Made by a program: the position numbers and the translations under genes. DNA of 64,000 nucleotides from Bufo bufo (Eukaryota > Chordata > Amphibia > Anura > Bufonidae): assembly GCF_905171765.1 (NCBI RefSeq), contig NC_053391.1:265836460-265900459 (forward strand), in the 5' to 3' direction. Below are positions 11,262 to 22,461 of the stretch, piece by piece. Position 1 is the stretch's first letter. Each line of letters opens with the position of its first letter. The notes beneath the pieces were generated by a model. It did not search any database and was not told the origin of the DNA. It worked only from the letters and a program-made list of their open reading frames with translations.

Positions 11262-11425
11262 ATAGGCTGCCAGCACTAAGCCGGCAGCCTATCAGAGGAA
11301 CAGGAGGGGACACACCTCTCCCTCCTCTGCCGCAGCACAGGCATCTGTATTGCCGTCCTGAGGACGGCAATACAGATGACTATGGAGATGAGCGCTTCCG
11401 CAATGGAGGCGCTCATCTCCTGCTC
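11262..11425. repeat. Three consecutive hairpins in the GC-rich segment of copy A
   Basis: Inverted repeats: CCTCTGATAGGCTGCC / GGCAGCCTATCAGAGG (11257-11298), CATCTGTATTGCCGTCC / GGACGGCAATACAGATG (about 11341-11378) and GATGAGCGC / GCGCTCATC (about 11386-11418). The second and third recur in copy B at 22515-22600, with a paired T:A to C:G change in the second stem. Confidence 0.75.
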
Positions 11426-11722
11426 TGCCCTGCCGCCGGCCGCGGCCGCCCCCACTTGTCACCAGGGCCGCGGCCTTGCGGCACTCAGGCTTGCCGGCCC
11501 ACCGGGAAATTTCCCGGTATCCCGGCAGGCCAGTCCGGCCCTGCCAAGGTCCTGATCCACCATCAGGGAGCCGTCATTGTTATCACCTCTCTAGAATCCC
11601 GGAAGAAGCTTCTGGACTCTTGGAACATCACGATGGAGGTCCCGGACCAAGGCCCTGGCTCACCTACTCACCTGGACTCTGGTTGGCAACTAGTGTCCCA
11701 GAAGAGGAAATCCCATCGCTGA

Positions 11723-12031
11723 TAAGGGGTTATGGGATTAACAGGTTTAACAGATTTACTGTTTGTCATGGTAGCGCTGTGCAGCCCTTCCCGGCCAAGA
11801 GCCGTGGTATATGCCCTACTGAATGATCATCGGCATCAAATGCCGTTCTATTGTTTTTCCTTTGTTAGGTTTTTCAATTAAGTTACGCAGACTTGTTTTC
11901 TTCATATGTTCTGTTACTCAGTACACTTACAGGATGTGCCGTTTGCAGGCTTCATTGATAAAGGGAACCCCCATTCGCAATGTACTGTCTTAATGGTGCG
12001 GTATGCCTCCACAGCGTAGACCCTTCTTCTT
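11723..12031 (+). other. L1 inter-ORF spacer
   Basis: About 310 bp between ORF1 and ORF2 of the L1. No further gene is seen. Confidence 0.6.
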
Positions 12032-15000
12032 ATGGTCTTTAAAGTTGTTGCTTTGAACACTAAGGGCTTGAACAGCCCATTCAAAAGGTCTATGCTGTGG
12101 AGGGAAGCAAGGGTTCTAGGAGGGGATGTCATCTGCGCAACTGAAACGCACCTGCTGAAAGATGATGCCCATAGACTAAAAAACGTTCATTTCCCCCATG
12201 TTTTCCACTCCCATTATACAAAAAAGCAGAGGGGTGTGATGGTTGCAATTAATGATTCGGTAGCATTTCAGTTGCCCAGATCTATAGAAGACCAAAATGG
12301 TCGATATATTATCCTGATAACGTCCATAAATAATGTGACTTACACTATGGTCTTTGTATATGTCCCGAATAAGCACCAACTAGACATTTTACGTAAGCTA
12401 ATGAACAAGGTGAACGCGGTTAAGAGAGGCCTGGTCCTGTGGAGGGGAGATTTTAACTCTGTATCAGATCCACATATGGACTCGACATCCAAAGCTAGAG
12501 TTCACCCTCAGGGTCTCAACTCCCTTTTACTGAGAGAAGACCTCTATGATGTCTGGAGGCTATATCATGATAGAGAAAAAGATTACTCGTTCTTTTCTAA
12601 CGCCCATCAAACCTACTCCAGAATAGATATTTTTCTGGTTGACCGAAACCTCTTGCGTAATGCCACATATTCCTCCATAGAACTAATCACATGGTCTGAC
12701 CATGCGCCCATCACATTGACCATTAGCGAAACTATCAACAGACCCCCCTATTCCCCGTGGCGCAATAACACGTTTCTGTTGGAACACCCCAAACATAAGC
12801 TAGCACTACGAGAGGGATTAGTGGAGTTCTTCCGCATAAATGATGGATCTGTGTCAAACCCCTTCTCCCTGTGGAACGCCCACAAAGCGTTCATGCGGGG
12901 CTTGTTTATCAAATCTGGACATAGGGCAAAAAAAGACAGAGAGGAGCGCATAACTGCGCTGACTACACAGATCAGATCCTTGGAGTCCAGTAACAAGACT
13001 AGCCCCTCCGTTAATGTAGGAACCCAATTGCAAAACCTGCGCCTCCAATTAAAAGAGTGCCTCCTCTATAAGTATGAGAAACGCGTAAAAACAATAAATG
13101 CGTCCTATAATGCACAAGATAACAAATCAGGGAAATTACTAGCCCGTAGACTGAAGGAAAGAACCGCTAAAGCTAAGATCCCCTTCATTACGTCAAAACC
13201 GTCGGATAAAAGGATAATGGACCCGCAAGGAATTGCGAATTGTTTTAAAGGCTTCTATGAAGCCCTCTACAACCTGAAGCCACAGTCGGATCAACCTCCT
13301 CAAACGGCGGCAGCTATAGATCAATTTTTAGGTTCCCTCGATCTCCCAAGTCTCACAGATGCCCAATTAGAGGACCTAAACTCCCCTGTGACGGAGCAAG
13401 AAATCCTGGGGGTTATTACAAAACTACCCAATAACAAAGCCCCCGACCCAGACGGGTTTTCAAATGCATACTACAAAGCATTCCAAAAGGAACTCTCCCC
13501 ATATTTATGCCAAATTTTCCACAATTAGTGACCACAAGCTGTCCCCCGAAAGAGATGTTAGAGGCAACAATAGTCACTATACCTAAAACTGACCCGATCT
13601 CGCTTTTGAACACCTATACGAAAATATACGCGAAAATTCTGGCAAACCGCCTGGCCCCTTACATTTCAACCCTCACCCATGCAGACCAAGTGGGATTTGT
13701 AAGAGGCAGACAATTACAGGATAATTCCAGACGTACATTAAATATACTAGACTGTGCAGAGAAATGTGCAGAGATCGAAAATCCCTGCTTTGCTGGTCAC
13801 CTTGGATGCCGAGAAGGCGTTTGACCGCATTAATTGGTCATTTGCTTTTGCGTTCTTATCGAGGATGGGATTTTCTGGGGCCATCCTGGCGGCTATCAAA
13901 GCGTTACATACCCAACCCAGCGCAAGAGTTTGGGTTAACGGGGCGCTTTCAGACCCCTTTAACATTACCAATGGTTTATTTATTTATACTGACAATTGAG
14001 CCGCTAGCCCAGGCCTTGCGGCAATGCTCAGAGATAACGGGAATTAATATAGGAGATAAAGAACACACGGTTAGCTTATATGCTGACGACGTTATCCTAA
14101 CGTTGACAAACCCCCAAACATCTCTCACAGCTGCTATCGACATTATATCTCAATTTGGAGAACTCTCCTTTTATAAACTTAACGCCACTAAATCCCAGGC
14201 TACTCAATATCCCTCCTGCCCAGTTGGAGACGCTTAAAGATCCTTTTGACCTGGACTGGCAGGATAGCCAAATCGATTACCTAGGGATAAAGATGACATC
14301 ATCATTCACTAACCTGTATGCCGCAAATTACGTCCCATTCCTAGGGACAATGGAGAAAGACCTTTCCAACTTGGCCAAGTATGAGACGTCTTGGGTTCGT
14401 CGCATTGCATCTTTTCAGATGTTTATACTTCCCAAGCTCTTTTATCTGTTTAAGACGTTGCCTATCACCCCACCAACCAGTTTCTTTAGGAAATGCACCA
14501 AGCTGATCAATAATCTAGTCTGGAAACAACACAGACCTAAAATAGCAACTACGATAATGCAAAGAGCTAAGCGTCGGGGGGTGGGGGTGGGGCGCTGGGC
14601 CTTCCGCATATCTACGATTATTTTCTGGCCTCGCAAATATCCCAATTGAGAGAATGGTGGATGGACAACCACTCTAAACAATTGGTCCATATGGAAGCAA
14701 CACTATCCTCTGTAAGCAGCCTCAAGTCCCCCTTTTATTGGCGGCTCTCCACCCATCGTTCAACCGACCCCCCCGCCCCGACGCTGGTATCCATGGCACT
14801 GGGAAACTGGTCCCAATTTCATAAATTGTGCCCTCAGGTGTCCGGACCCTTTCCACCCTCCACACCCATAACGGTGCTTAACCTTCTTGTTCCCAATATC
14901 ACGGTCTCGCCCTGGGTGGCAAGCGGATTAGACCTTCTTTCAAAGCTGTTTGTGTCAGATACCATTTGCTCCTTTGAACACCTACATAAGCAATACCTGA

Positions 15001-15634
15001 TACCAAACACAGACTTCTATAAGTATTTGTGCATCACAGCTAACTCCCCGATTAAGTTAATGGGCAACCGAGAATTGTTCAAATTTAGGTCACTTCCCTC
15101 GCCATATTGCACACGCCTTCGTCCTTTGTACATGATGCTCAGGGACAAAGGATCATTTATTAAATCGACCCCACTGCACACCTGGGAAAAAGATCTCGGA
15201 TTAACGTTCTCAGATGAGCAATGGTCCTCGGCCTTTACCTTTATCTCAAAAAATCTCAGATGTGCTTTGCATTATGAATCTCTGATTAAAACTACAATAA
15301 GGTGGTACTACACACCTGACCGCCTAAGCCACATTTTCCCGGGATCCTCACATTTGTGCTGGAGGGGCTGTGGTCAGAGAGGCACACTATGTCATATTTT
15401 ATGGTCTTGTCCTCTACAAGATATATGGAAGACCACATTTTCTCTTGCTTCGGACCTACTGGGTAGCCAGCTCTTGCCTTCCCCCTCACTGGCCCTCCTT
15501 TTCATCGATCTTGACAAAATACCCCGCAAAGTAACGGTGGTGCTGGGGCACCTTTTCCTTTCACACAAAATTGGAAATCCCAGAATATCCCCAGTTTGGC
15601 GGATATTAAACGCAAGCTCAATTCCACATATATA
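12032..15634 (+). pseudogene. L1 ORF2 (endonuclease and reverse transcriptase), broken
   Basis: The protein would nick target DNA and copy the L1 RNA. The N-terminal endonuclease begins at ATG 12032 (LNTKGLNSP, ATETHLL, RGDFNSV, TWSDHAPI). The RT begins near 13400 (NNKAPDPDGFSNAYYK, LLNTYTKIYAKILANRL, DQVGFVRGRQ, VTLDAEKAFDRINW), with the catalytic YADD at 14079-14090. The C-terminal region with the cysteine-rich stretch WRGCGQRGTLCHILWSCP lies at about 15340-15420. Breaks: stop at 13526-13528 and frame changes near 13790, 13980, 14200 and 14590. The frame is then cut by the DD35E transposon at 15635 and continues after 17192 for a short stretch. It is dead. Confidence 0.9.
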
Positions 15635-17191
15635 CAGTCGTGGCCAAAAGTTTCGAGAATTACATAAATATTGGAAATTGGAAAAGTTACTGCTTAAGTT
15701 TTTATAATAGCAATTTGCATATACTCCAGAATGTTATGAAGAGTGATCAGATGAATTGCATAGTCCTTCTTTGCCATGAAAATTAACTTAATCCCCAAAA
15801 AACCTTTCCACTGCATTTCATTGCTGTCATTAAAGGACCTGCTGAGATCATTTCAGTAATCGTCTTGTTAACTCAGGTGAGAATGTTGACGAGCACAAGG
15901 CTGGAGATCATTATGTCAGGCTGATTGGGTTAAAATGGCAGACTTGACATGTTAAAAGGAGGGTGATGCTTGAAATCATTGTTCTTCCATTGTTAACCAT
16001 GGTGACCTGCAAAGAAACGCGTGCAGCCATCATTGCGTTGCATAAAAATGGCTTCACAGGCAATGATATTGTGGCTACTAAGATTGCACCTCAATCAACA
16101 ATTTATAGGATCATCAAGAACTTCAAGGAAAGAGCTTCAATTCTTGTTAAGAAGGCTTCAGGGCGTCCAAGAAAGTCCAGCAAGTGCCAGGATCGTCTCC
16201 TAAAGAGGATTCAGCTGCGGAATCGGAGTGCCACCAGTGCAGAGCTTGCTCAGGAATGGCAGCAGGCACGTGTGAGCGCATCTGCATGCACAGTGAGGCG
16301 AAGACTTTTGGAAGATGGCCTGGTGTCAAGAAGGGCAGCAAAGAAGCCACTTCTCTCCAAAAATAACATCAGGGACAGATTGATCTTCTGCAGAAAGCAT
16401 GGTGAATGGACTGCTGAGGACTGGGGCAAAGTCAAATTCTCTGATGAAGCCTCTTTCCGATTGTTTGGGGCATCTGGAAAAAGGCTTGTCCGGAGAAGAA
16501 AAGTTGAGCGCTACCATCAGTCCTGTGTCATGCCAACAGTAAAGCATCCTGAGACCATTCATGTGTGGGGTTGCTTCTCATCCAAGGGAGTGGGCTCACT
16601 CACAATTTTGCCCAAAAACACAGCCATGAATAAAGAATGGTACCAAAACACCCTCCAACAGCAACTTCTTCCAACAATCCAACAACAGTTTGGTGAAGAA
16701 CAATGCATTTTCCAGCACGATGGAGCACCGTGCCATAAGGCAAAAGTGATAACTAAGCGGCTCGGGGACCAAAACTTTGACATTTTGGGTTCATGGCCTG
16801 GAAACTCCCCAGATCTTAATCCCATTGAGAACTTGTGGTCAATCCTCAAGAGGCGGGTGAACAAACAAAAACCCACTAATTCTGACAAACTCCAAGAAGT
16901 GATTATGAAAGAATGGGTTGCTATCAGTCAGGAATTGGCCCAGAAGTTGATTGAGAGCATGCCCAGTCGAATTAAAGAGGTCCTGAAAAAGAAGGGCCAA
17001 CACTGCAAATACTGACTCTTTGCATAAATGTCATGTAATTGTCGATAAAAGCCTTTGAAACGTATGAAGTGCGTGTAATTATATTTCACTACATCACAGA
17101 AACAACTGAAACAAAGATCTAAAAGCAGTTTAGCAGCAAACTTTGTGAAAACTAATATTTGTGTCATTCTCAAAACTTTTGGCCACGACTG
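15635..17191 (+). mobile_element. DD35E Tc1/mariner transposon, copy 1, complete
   Basis: Inverted termini CAGTCGTGGCCAAAAGTTT lie at both ends, and TA flanks both sides (15633-15634 and 17192-17193). Length is 1557 bp. It carries one uninterrupted transposase. Two further copies lie at 18752-19995 and 22972-25059. The insertion is within the last part of the L1 ORF2. Confidence 0.95.
15963..17015 (+). CDS. Tc1-like transposase, DD35E, intact (350 aa)
   Basis: This cut-and-paste transposase would bind the terminal repeats and move the element to TA sites. Residues about 18-135 hold the paired-like helix-turn-helix DNA-binding region with the GRPRKSS hinge near 67-73. The catalytic triad reads FSDEASF (D161), FQHDGAPCH (D253) and NPIENLW (E289). 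With 35 residues between the last two, this is the DD35E spacing of the group known as Traveler. The length is normal for the superfamily and there is no stop or frameshift. A start at the second Met (residue 2) or at MVTCKE (residue 13) is also possible. Relative to the copy at 23679-24731 it differs at roughly 18 residues. The catalytic residues are in place; activity is not shown. Confidence 0.92.
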   Translation: MMLEIIVLPLLTMVTCKETRAAIIALHKNGFTGNDIVATKIAPQSTIYRIIKNFKERASILVKKASGRPRKSSKCQDRLLKRIQLRNRSATSAELAQEWQQARVSASACTVRRRLLEDGLVSRRAAKKPLLSKNNIRDRLIFCRKHGEWTAEDWGKVKFSDEASFRLFGASGKRLVRRRKVERYHQSCVMPTVKHPETIHVWGCFSSKGVGSLTILPKNTAMNKEWYQNTLQQQLLPTIQQQFGEEQCIFQHDGAPCHKAKVITKRLGDQNFDILGSWPGNSPDLNPIENLWSILKRRVNKQKPTNSDKLQEVIMKEWVAISQELAQKLIESMPSRIKEVLKKKGQHCKY

Positions 17192-17193
17192 TA

Positions 17194-17542
17194 CATGAGA
17201 AAATGTTAGCGAGAGCTGGACACTCATCTGCAACGTTTGAGAAGGAGTGGAGTTCCTGGGGTCTCTCCCTGCTTGCAATACAATCCCCTGACTAATCCTG
17301 ACCTAAACACCCTAATATGTGCCTGTCGCACAATGCAATATTTGTTTGTGTATTTATCTCATGAGTGTACTGAATGTTCTTTTGTTTATTTGGACTCTTT
17401 GTTGATTATTCACTGCTGTACTAGTGATGCGGTTAAGTCGGCGCTGCCAATGTGGCTGTGTAAAGCGCTGACTGTGTTGCCGCTCATTGCTGATTATCAC
17501 GTATGTCTAAAAATTAATAAAAACACATTGATTGAAAAAATA
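17194..17542 (+). pseudogene. L1 ORF2 end and 3' UTR after the transposon
   Basis: This continues the L1: a short coding remnant (LDTHLQRLRRSGVPG), then about 250 bp of 3' UTR ending in AATAAAAACACATTGATTG and an A-run. It is followed directly by the right target-site duplication at 17543. Confidence 0.75.
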
Positions 17543-17550
17543 GATTCCAG

Positions 17551-18011
17551 ACTTGTGGGGGACCCTGCAGGTGGTTGATTAGTAGGGCGATAAAATTTAC
17601 CCAGCCTGTTATGGTGTAAAATATTAAAATATCCCAAAAACACAGATTTGTCATGCAAATGAGCAGCAGAAAAAAATTCAACTTGTTGTAAAGCATACAT
17701 ATTAGCTAGTGGGGGAACACAGGTGGGGATCAATCAATCAAGGTGTGCACAAAGACGTATTTACAGTCTGCATCTACCTCCCAGAATACTGATTTGTGAA
17801 AAAATATAGAGGCGCCTCTGGAATCAGATGCACTGTATAACAGTAATGCCCATACCATTGAAACCACTGATTTCCTAAGTAAATTAGTTTTATCAGAGGC
17901 AAAGTCAGTCTCTTGAATACAGATTATGTGTGGAATGTGAAGTCTAATCTGGGAGAAAATCATCAGTTTTAAGGGGTTCCCAACGTCTTGACATTCCAGT
18001 AAAATACACAT
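17551..18011 (-). pseudogene. Older L1 ORF2 endonuclease fragment
   Basis: Minus-strand reading gives MIFSQIRLHIPHIICIQETD, ASDKTNLLRKS, GASIFFHKSVFWEVDAD and YVFVHTLID, the N-terminal endonuclease of an L1 ORF2. Several frame changes follow toward 17551. The intact L1 inserted at its downstream edge. Its upstream parts lie at 18012-18561, 22772-22969 and 25062-25440, separated by later insertions. Confidence 0.8.
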
Positions 18012-18561
18012 AGTTCCATCATAGTGCGGCTGGTAAGATATAGTCTAGCATAGTTATATTAAAGCTACTAAAGAATGTGATAAAGTGTAGTATTTTAAAT
18101 GGGGGATGATCAAAAGTGGTAAACGTGGTACTGGCAAGTATGCCACTGCTGGAACCTTTATAACAAGAAACATAATATCCAGGAAGTTGAAGATTTAACT
18201 TGCAAATCTAGCGCCCACATAAATACCAAATATCAAACCTACTTTACAATTGTTAAAATAGATCACAAATCTGGGAAGGCCTGTTAATGCTGGTCTGTGA
18301 CAGAAAAGTGTTTCTCTTTGGGAACCTCTAAACCTGATGTACCCTGAAAAAGAAGGTTTACAAATAGGCACATAGAGGAAACTATACAAGGTATATAATG
18401 ACAACCGCAGCAATAAACAGGCATCAAAGTATGTCCAAACGAATCAGAAATAACCCTGTAGGGGACAAAAATTTATAAGTTCATGTGTCCTGGAAGAGAG
18501 GAACAATAAATGGGTCAGGTTCCAGACAAGTCCTCGCAACTATGTGGAGATCTGGTCGGCA
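18012..18561 (-). other. Inter-ORF spacer of the older minus-strand L1
   Basis: Non-coding sequence between the endonuclease fragment and the hAT insertion at 18570. Its position between ORF2 and ORF1 parts of the same old L1 suggests inter-ORF spacer. Nothing else was recognised. Confidence 0.45.
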
Positions 18562-18751
18562 GTAACAACCAGGGGAGCACCCACAAATTTTGTCTAGGGG
18601 GGGTCCGAAAGGCAAAAAATGTGGCACGTGTAGCGCGCTGTGCCAATTCTTTTTCTCACCCATTTTTCCAATCCCCCTTCAAAAAAAATTGCCCCGCCCA
18701 TTATTAAAAGCCCTTCCTACATATAATAGGCCACTCCTAACAAACACTGTA

Positions 18752-19995
18752 CAGTCGTGGCCAAAAGTTTTGAGAATTACATAAATATTGGAAATTGGAA
18801 AAGTTGCTGCTTAAGTTTTTATAATAGCAATTTGCATATACTCCAGAATGTTATGAAGAGTGATCAGATGAATTGCATAGTCCTTCTTTGCCATGAAAAT
18901 TAACTTAATCCCAAAAAAACCTTTCCACTGCATTTCATTGCTGTCATTAAAGGACCTGCTGAGATCATTTCAGTAATCGTCTTGTTAACTCAGGTGAGAA
19001 TGTTGACGAGCACAAGGCTGGAGATCATTATGTCAGGCTGATTGGGTTGGGTGCCACCAGTGCAGAGCTTGCTCAGGAATGGCAGCAGGAAGGTGTAAGC
19101 GCATCTGCACGCATAGTGAGGCGAAGACTTTTGGAAGATAGCCTGGTGTCAAGAAGGCCAGCAAAGAAGCCACTTCTCTCCAAAAAAAACATCAGGGACA
19201 GATTGATCTTCTGCAGAAAGTATGGTGAATGGACTGCTGAGGACTGGGGCAAAGTCATATTCTCTGATAAAGCCTCTTTCCGATTGTTTGGGGCATCTGG
19301 AAAAAGGCTTGTCCGGAGAAGAAAAGGTGAGCGCTACCATCAGTCCTGTGTCATGCCAACAGTAAAGCATCCTAAGACCATTCATGTGTGGGGTTGCTTC
19401 TCATCCAAGGGAGTGGGCTCACTCACAATTTTGCCCAAAAACACAGCCATAAATAAAGAATGGTACCAAAACAACTTCTTCCAACAATCCAACAACAGTT
19501 TGGTGAAGAACAATGCATTTTCCAGCACGATGGAGCACCGTGCCATAAGGCAAAAGTGATAACTAAGTGGGACCAAAACGTTTACATTTTGGGTCCATGG
19601 CCTGGAAACTACCCAGATCTTAATCCCATTGAGAACTTGTGGTCATTCCTCAAGAGGCGGGTGGACAAACAAAAACCCACTAATTCTGACAAACTCCAAG
19701 AAGTGATTATGAAAGAATGGGTTGCTATCAGTCAGGAATTGGCCCAGAAGTTGATTGAGAGCATGCCCAGTCGAATTGCAGAGGTCCTGAAAAAGAAGGG
19801 CCAACACTGCAAATACTGACTCTTTGCATAAATGTCATGTAATTGTCGATAAAAGCCTTTGAAACGTATGAAGTGCGTGTAATTATATTTCACTACATCA
19901 CAGAAACAACTGAAACAAAGATCTAAAAGCAGTTTAGCAGCAAACTTTGTGAAAACTAATATTTGTGTCATTCTCAAAACTTTTGGCCACGACTG
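18752..19995 (+). mobile_element. DD35E Tc1/mariner transposon, copy 2, internally deleted
   Basis: The same termini as copy 1, flanked by TA at 18750-18751 and 19996-19997. Length is 1244 bp, about 313 bp shorter than copy 1. The main deletion, at about 19047, removes the start codon and the first part of the DNA-binding domain. Confidence 0.93.
19047..19819 (+). pseudogene. DD35E transposase, truncated and frameshifted
   Basis: The first block (19047-19559) matches residues from about 89 of the intact copies through the second catalytic region. A short deletion near 19470 shifts the frame. The second block (19460-19819) contains FQHDGAPCH and NPIENLW and runs to the usual C-terminus QHCKY. 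Two codons are missing between D and E (33 residues between them). Non-functional. Confidence 0.9.
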
Positions 19996-20589
19996 TACAG
20001 TTGAAATTCTATTGTTGAGGCCTGTCTCTACACATCATATGGAGAGGCCTGCTTCATATTATACAATAAACAACAACAGGCTACAGCCAGGAAGCTCCTC
20101 CGCTCTCCTCCCTCCCCAGATCCTGCCCAAGGCCTGTGGTTCCCCCCAACATCTGCCACCCGCCCGTGGCCTGCTGCCCCCCTTGGCTGTCCTCACCCAG
20201 CTCTGAATCCTCCTTCTACAAATGGCAGGGGGAGGAGCCAGAACATCTCCTCTCCTACATAGTGCCACATACCTCTTACATCCAGTGATGTCACATTTGT
20301 TGTAGATGTTCTCTTTCCTCATCCTCTCCATTCAGACCAGACCGCCATGATGATTTTTCAGCCATCTCCCGTCTCTGCAGAGATTGACAAACAGACATTA
20401 GTTTCCCACATTTCCATCATCTTCACATCTTCTGAACACCCTTTCCTGCCACCCCAATTCTATACTGCAGAAACAATCCCCCTGGAAATACTACTACCAC
20501 ACAGATAGTGCCCCCTTCAACAATTATTGGCACACAGTGCTCTAAAAAATAACTGCGCCCAGACGCTAATAGTATAAAGATAATGTCCC

Positions 20590-21478
20590 CAAAAAATAAT
20601 TGTGCTAAGCTGATACTGTGCCAGGGTGCCCCCCCAAAGTAACAGTCCTCCCCAAAATCCCACCAATAGAAATAATTCTCTGCCAGAGCATACTTAGTAG
20701 TAATAATGTCCCTATAGTGCCCATACTAGTGATCATGTTCCTCATAGCCCCCCAGTAGTAGTAAAGCTCCCCATAATACCCCCTAGTAGTAATAATTCTC
20801 CTTATAATATGACAGTACATGAAATACCCCCGCTTAGTGCCCGCAGTTGAGCTAATTTTCCCATAATGTATGCCAGTATAAAATACCCCCATATAGTGCC
20901 CCAGTAAATGCCCTCATAGTGCTCCTCTCCCCCTTCCCCAAAGTGTCCCCTATAATATGCCAGTAAAAAAAAAAGACCCTTCTTAGTGCCCCCGGCAGAT
21001 GCCCCTATAGTGCTTCTCTCCCCCCATAATGTGTAAGTAAAAAATTTCCCTTAGTGCCACCAGATGCCCCAATAGTGCTCCACTCCCCCATAGTGCCCCA
21101 AATAATTCCCCATAGTGCCGCTCTCCCCTATAGTGCCTCCCAAAATGTGCCAATAAAAAAGGCCCCTTTAGAGCCCCCACTTCCCCATAGTGCCCCAAAT
21201 AATGCCCCTATAGTGCCAGATGCCCCATAGTGCCGCTCTCCCTTATAGTGCCCCCCATAATGTACCAATAAAAAAGCCCCTTTAGAGTCCCCAGATGCCC
21301 CCATAATGCTCCTCTCCCCCATAGTGCCCCCCCATAATTTGCCAGTAAGAAATGCCCCCATAGTGCCCCCCCAAAATGGGCAAGAAATAAATGCCCCCAG
21401 AGTGCCACCACAAAAAAAAAGGGGCTGTAAGAAATGCCAGATGCCCCCATAGTGCCAGCTCCCCCCCCCCCAAAAAAA
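20590..21478 (-). repeat. Degenerate G-rich (minus strand) array of hAT copy B
   Basis: Irregular repeats of the kind CCCCCATAGTGCC plus AATGTGCCAGTAA, about 40-60 bp apart, with CCCC runs throughout. They become denser toward 21478, where a run of C and A adjoins the splice-donor-like site. Same position and style as the array of copy A, but older or more variable. Confidence 0.8.
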
Positions 21479-21489
21479 CACTAATACTT

Positions 21490-21583
21490 ACCTTCATCAG
21501 CAGTGATGCGATGCAGGCATCTTCCGGCCTGTGTCCCCCACTGTGTGCTGCCCGGCTCAGGCGGCGCAATGATAATGATGTCA
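21490..21583 (-). promoter_or_regulatory. CRE-like site and consensus 5' splice site in hAT copy B
   Basis: On the minus strand the half-degenerate CRE TGACATCA (21576-21583) precedes GATGAAG/GTAAGTAT (junction 21492/21491) by 84 bases. The sequence GCATCGCATCACTGCTG just before the donor corresponds to GCATCACATCGCATTGCTG in copy A, so the two sites are homologous. Confidence 0.5.
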
Positions 21584-21657
21584 TTGCACCGCCTGAGCCA
21601 GCCTTTGATAGGCCGCATTAGTGTTAATTAGGGTTCCTACCCTGTTAAGTATAGCTT

Positions 21658-22461
21658 AAAATTACTCCAGTGACACAAGTAAATCTTCTTGAATAGTGAT
21701 TTTTTTTTTTTATGCGGCTACGTTTCGGCCAACACGGCCTTTTTCAAAATGGTGCCGCATTTTGAGGAACTTGAAAAACTTGAAAAACGATGGCTGAGTC
21801 TTGCCAAATGTGCTGCTGCACTGCCGGAAGGTGCCATTGTTTTTCAAGTTCCTCAAAAAGCTGCACCAGTTTAAAAAAGGCAGTGTTGGCCGAAACGTCA
21901 CAACTAAGGCTACTTTCACACTAGCGTTCGGGTGTCCGCTCGTGAGCTCCGTTTGAAGGGGCTCACAAGCGGCCCCGAACGCATCCGTCCGGCCCTAATG
22001 CATTCTCAGTGGAGGCGGATCAGTCTGCCAGCGTTCAGCCTCCGCTCCGCTCAGTGAGCGGACACCTGAACGCTGCTTGCAGCGTTCGGGTGTCCGCCTG
22101 GCCGTGCGGAGGCGAGCGGATCCGTCGAGACTTGTCAATGGGGATGGAAGTCAATGGGGACGGATCCACTTGAAGATGACACCATATGGCTCAATCTTCA
22201 AGCGGATCCGTCCCCCATTGACTTTCAATGTAAAGTCTGAACGGATCCGTTCAGGCTACTTTCACACTTAGAAATTTTTCTAAGTTATAATGCAGACGGA
22301 TCCGTTCTGAACGGATGCAAACGTCTGCATTATAGGAGCGGATCCGTCTGATGAAACATCAGACGGATCCGCTCTGAACGCTAGTGTGAAAGTAGCCTTA
22401 GCCGCATAAAAAAAAAAAAATCACTATTCAAGAAGATTTACTTGTGTCACTGGAGTAATTT
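21658..22461. mobile_element. Foldback element inside hAT copy B, itself split by a MITE
   Basis: Outer arms at 21658-21720 and 22399-22461 are near-perfect inverted repeats of 63 bp (AAATTACTCCAGTGACAC at each end). Next inward, CGTTTCGGCCAACACGGCC and its inverted partner lie at 21720-21750 and 21873-21897, then GAGGAACTTGAAAAAC / GTTTTTCAAGTTCCTC. Without the MITE at 21906-22399 these form one continuous palindrome of about 310 bp. The homologous segment of copy A lacks it, giving a paralogous empty site near 11300. Confidence 0.8.
21906..22399. mobile_element. MITE with AAGGCTACTTTCACAC ends, 494 bp
   Basis: Terminal inverted repeats AAGGCTACTTTCACACTAGC at 21906 and, inverted, ending at 22399. 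The interior is rich in GGATCCGTC blocks in both orientations and has an internal second GGCTACTTTCACAC near 22254, suggesting a compound structure. The phrase GTGTCCGCCTGGCCGTGCGG recurs at 47500. No protein. Confidence 0.8.

Larger units (their letters stand above)
9076..11543. mobile_element. Non-autonomous hAT element, copy A, 2468 bp
   Basis: The termini CAGGGCCGGACTGG (9076) and CCAGTCCGGCCCTG (ending 11543) are perfect 14-bp inverted repeats. The flanks CCAAGGTC at 9068-9075 and 11544-11551 are a perfect 8-bp duplication, the hAT signature. Removing element and duplication restores the L1 ORF1 frame, which independently proves the limits. No transposase is present. Content in plus-strand order: about 340 bp of unique sequence, a long C-rich array (9420-11110), an A-rich run, a splice donor on the minus strand (11157/11158), and a GC-rich segment with hairpins. 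Confidence 0.9.
8072..11722 (+). pseudogene. L1 ORF1 (RNA-binding protein), interrupted by a hAT element
   Basis: ORF1 proteins of L1 elements bind their own RNA through a coiled coil and an RRM-like domain. The main block (8389-9075) has a heptad-like region (residues about 25-100) and then DRSRRNNLKFRGVPE, the start of the RRM. At 9075 the frame is cut by the hAT insertion. It resumes at 11544 with KVLIHHQGAVIVITSL and ends with QKRKSHR and TGA at about 11722. Excising the element and one copy of CCAAGGTC restores reading in frame (GFPT/KVLIHH). The frame from 8389 opens with GTG, and the ATG-led N-terminal part (about 8062 on, MTRGKRSMK) is in another frame, so there is also a frameshift. 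Confidence 0.85.
7929..17542 (+). mobile_element. Full-length L1-type LINE with target-site duplication, split by two DNA transposons
   Basis: The element starts at GGGGGGGCGTGG and ends at an A-rich tail near 17542. It is flanked by GATTCCAG at 7921-7928 and 17543-17550; with the preceding A-rich bases the duplication extends to about 15 bp with one mismatch. Removing the hAT at 9076-11543 and the DD35E transposon at 15635-17191 with their duplications leaves about 5.58 kb, a normal full-length L1. It carries ORF1 and ORF2, both broken. It landed in an older minus-strand L1, whose endonuclease region begins directly at 17551. Confidence 0.9.

Noticed and set aside
10030..11279. Open frames with repeated CASSQSAP-like peptides, and the minus-strand WHMIWG repeats
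   Set aside because: Translations of the C-rich array of hAT copy A, not proteins.
16021..16888. Frames on both strands inside the DD35E transposase region
   Set aside because: Shadows of the real transposase frame at 15963-17015; the same applies at 23806-24673 and 36589-37566.
20605..21584. Gly/Trp/His-rich minus-strand frames of 71-117 codons
   Set aside because: Translations of the degenerate array of hAT copy B.
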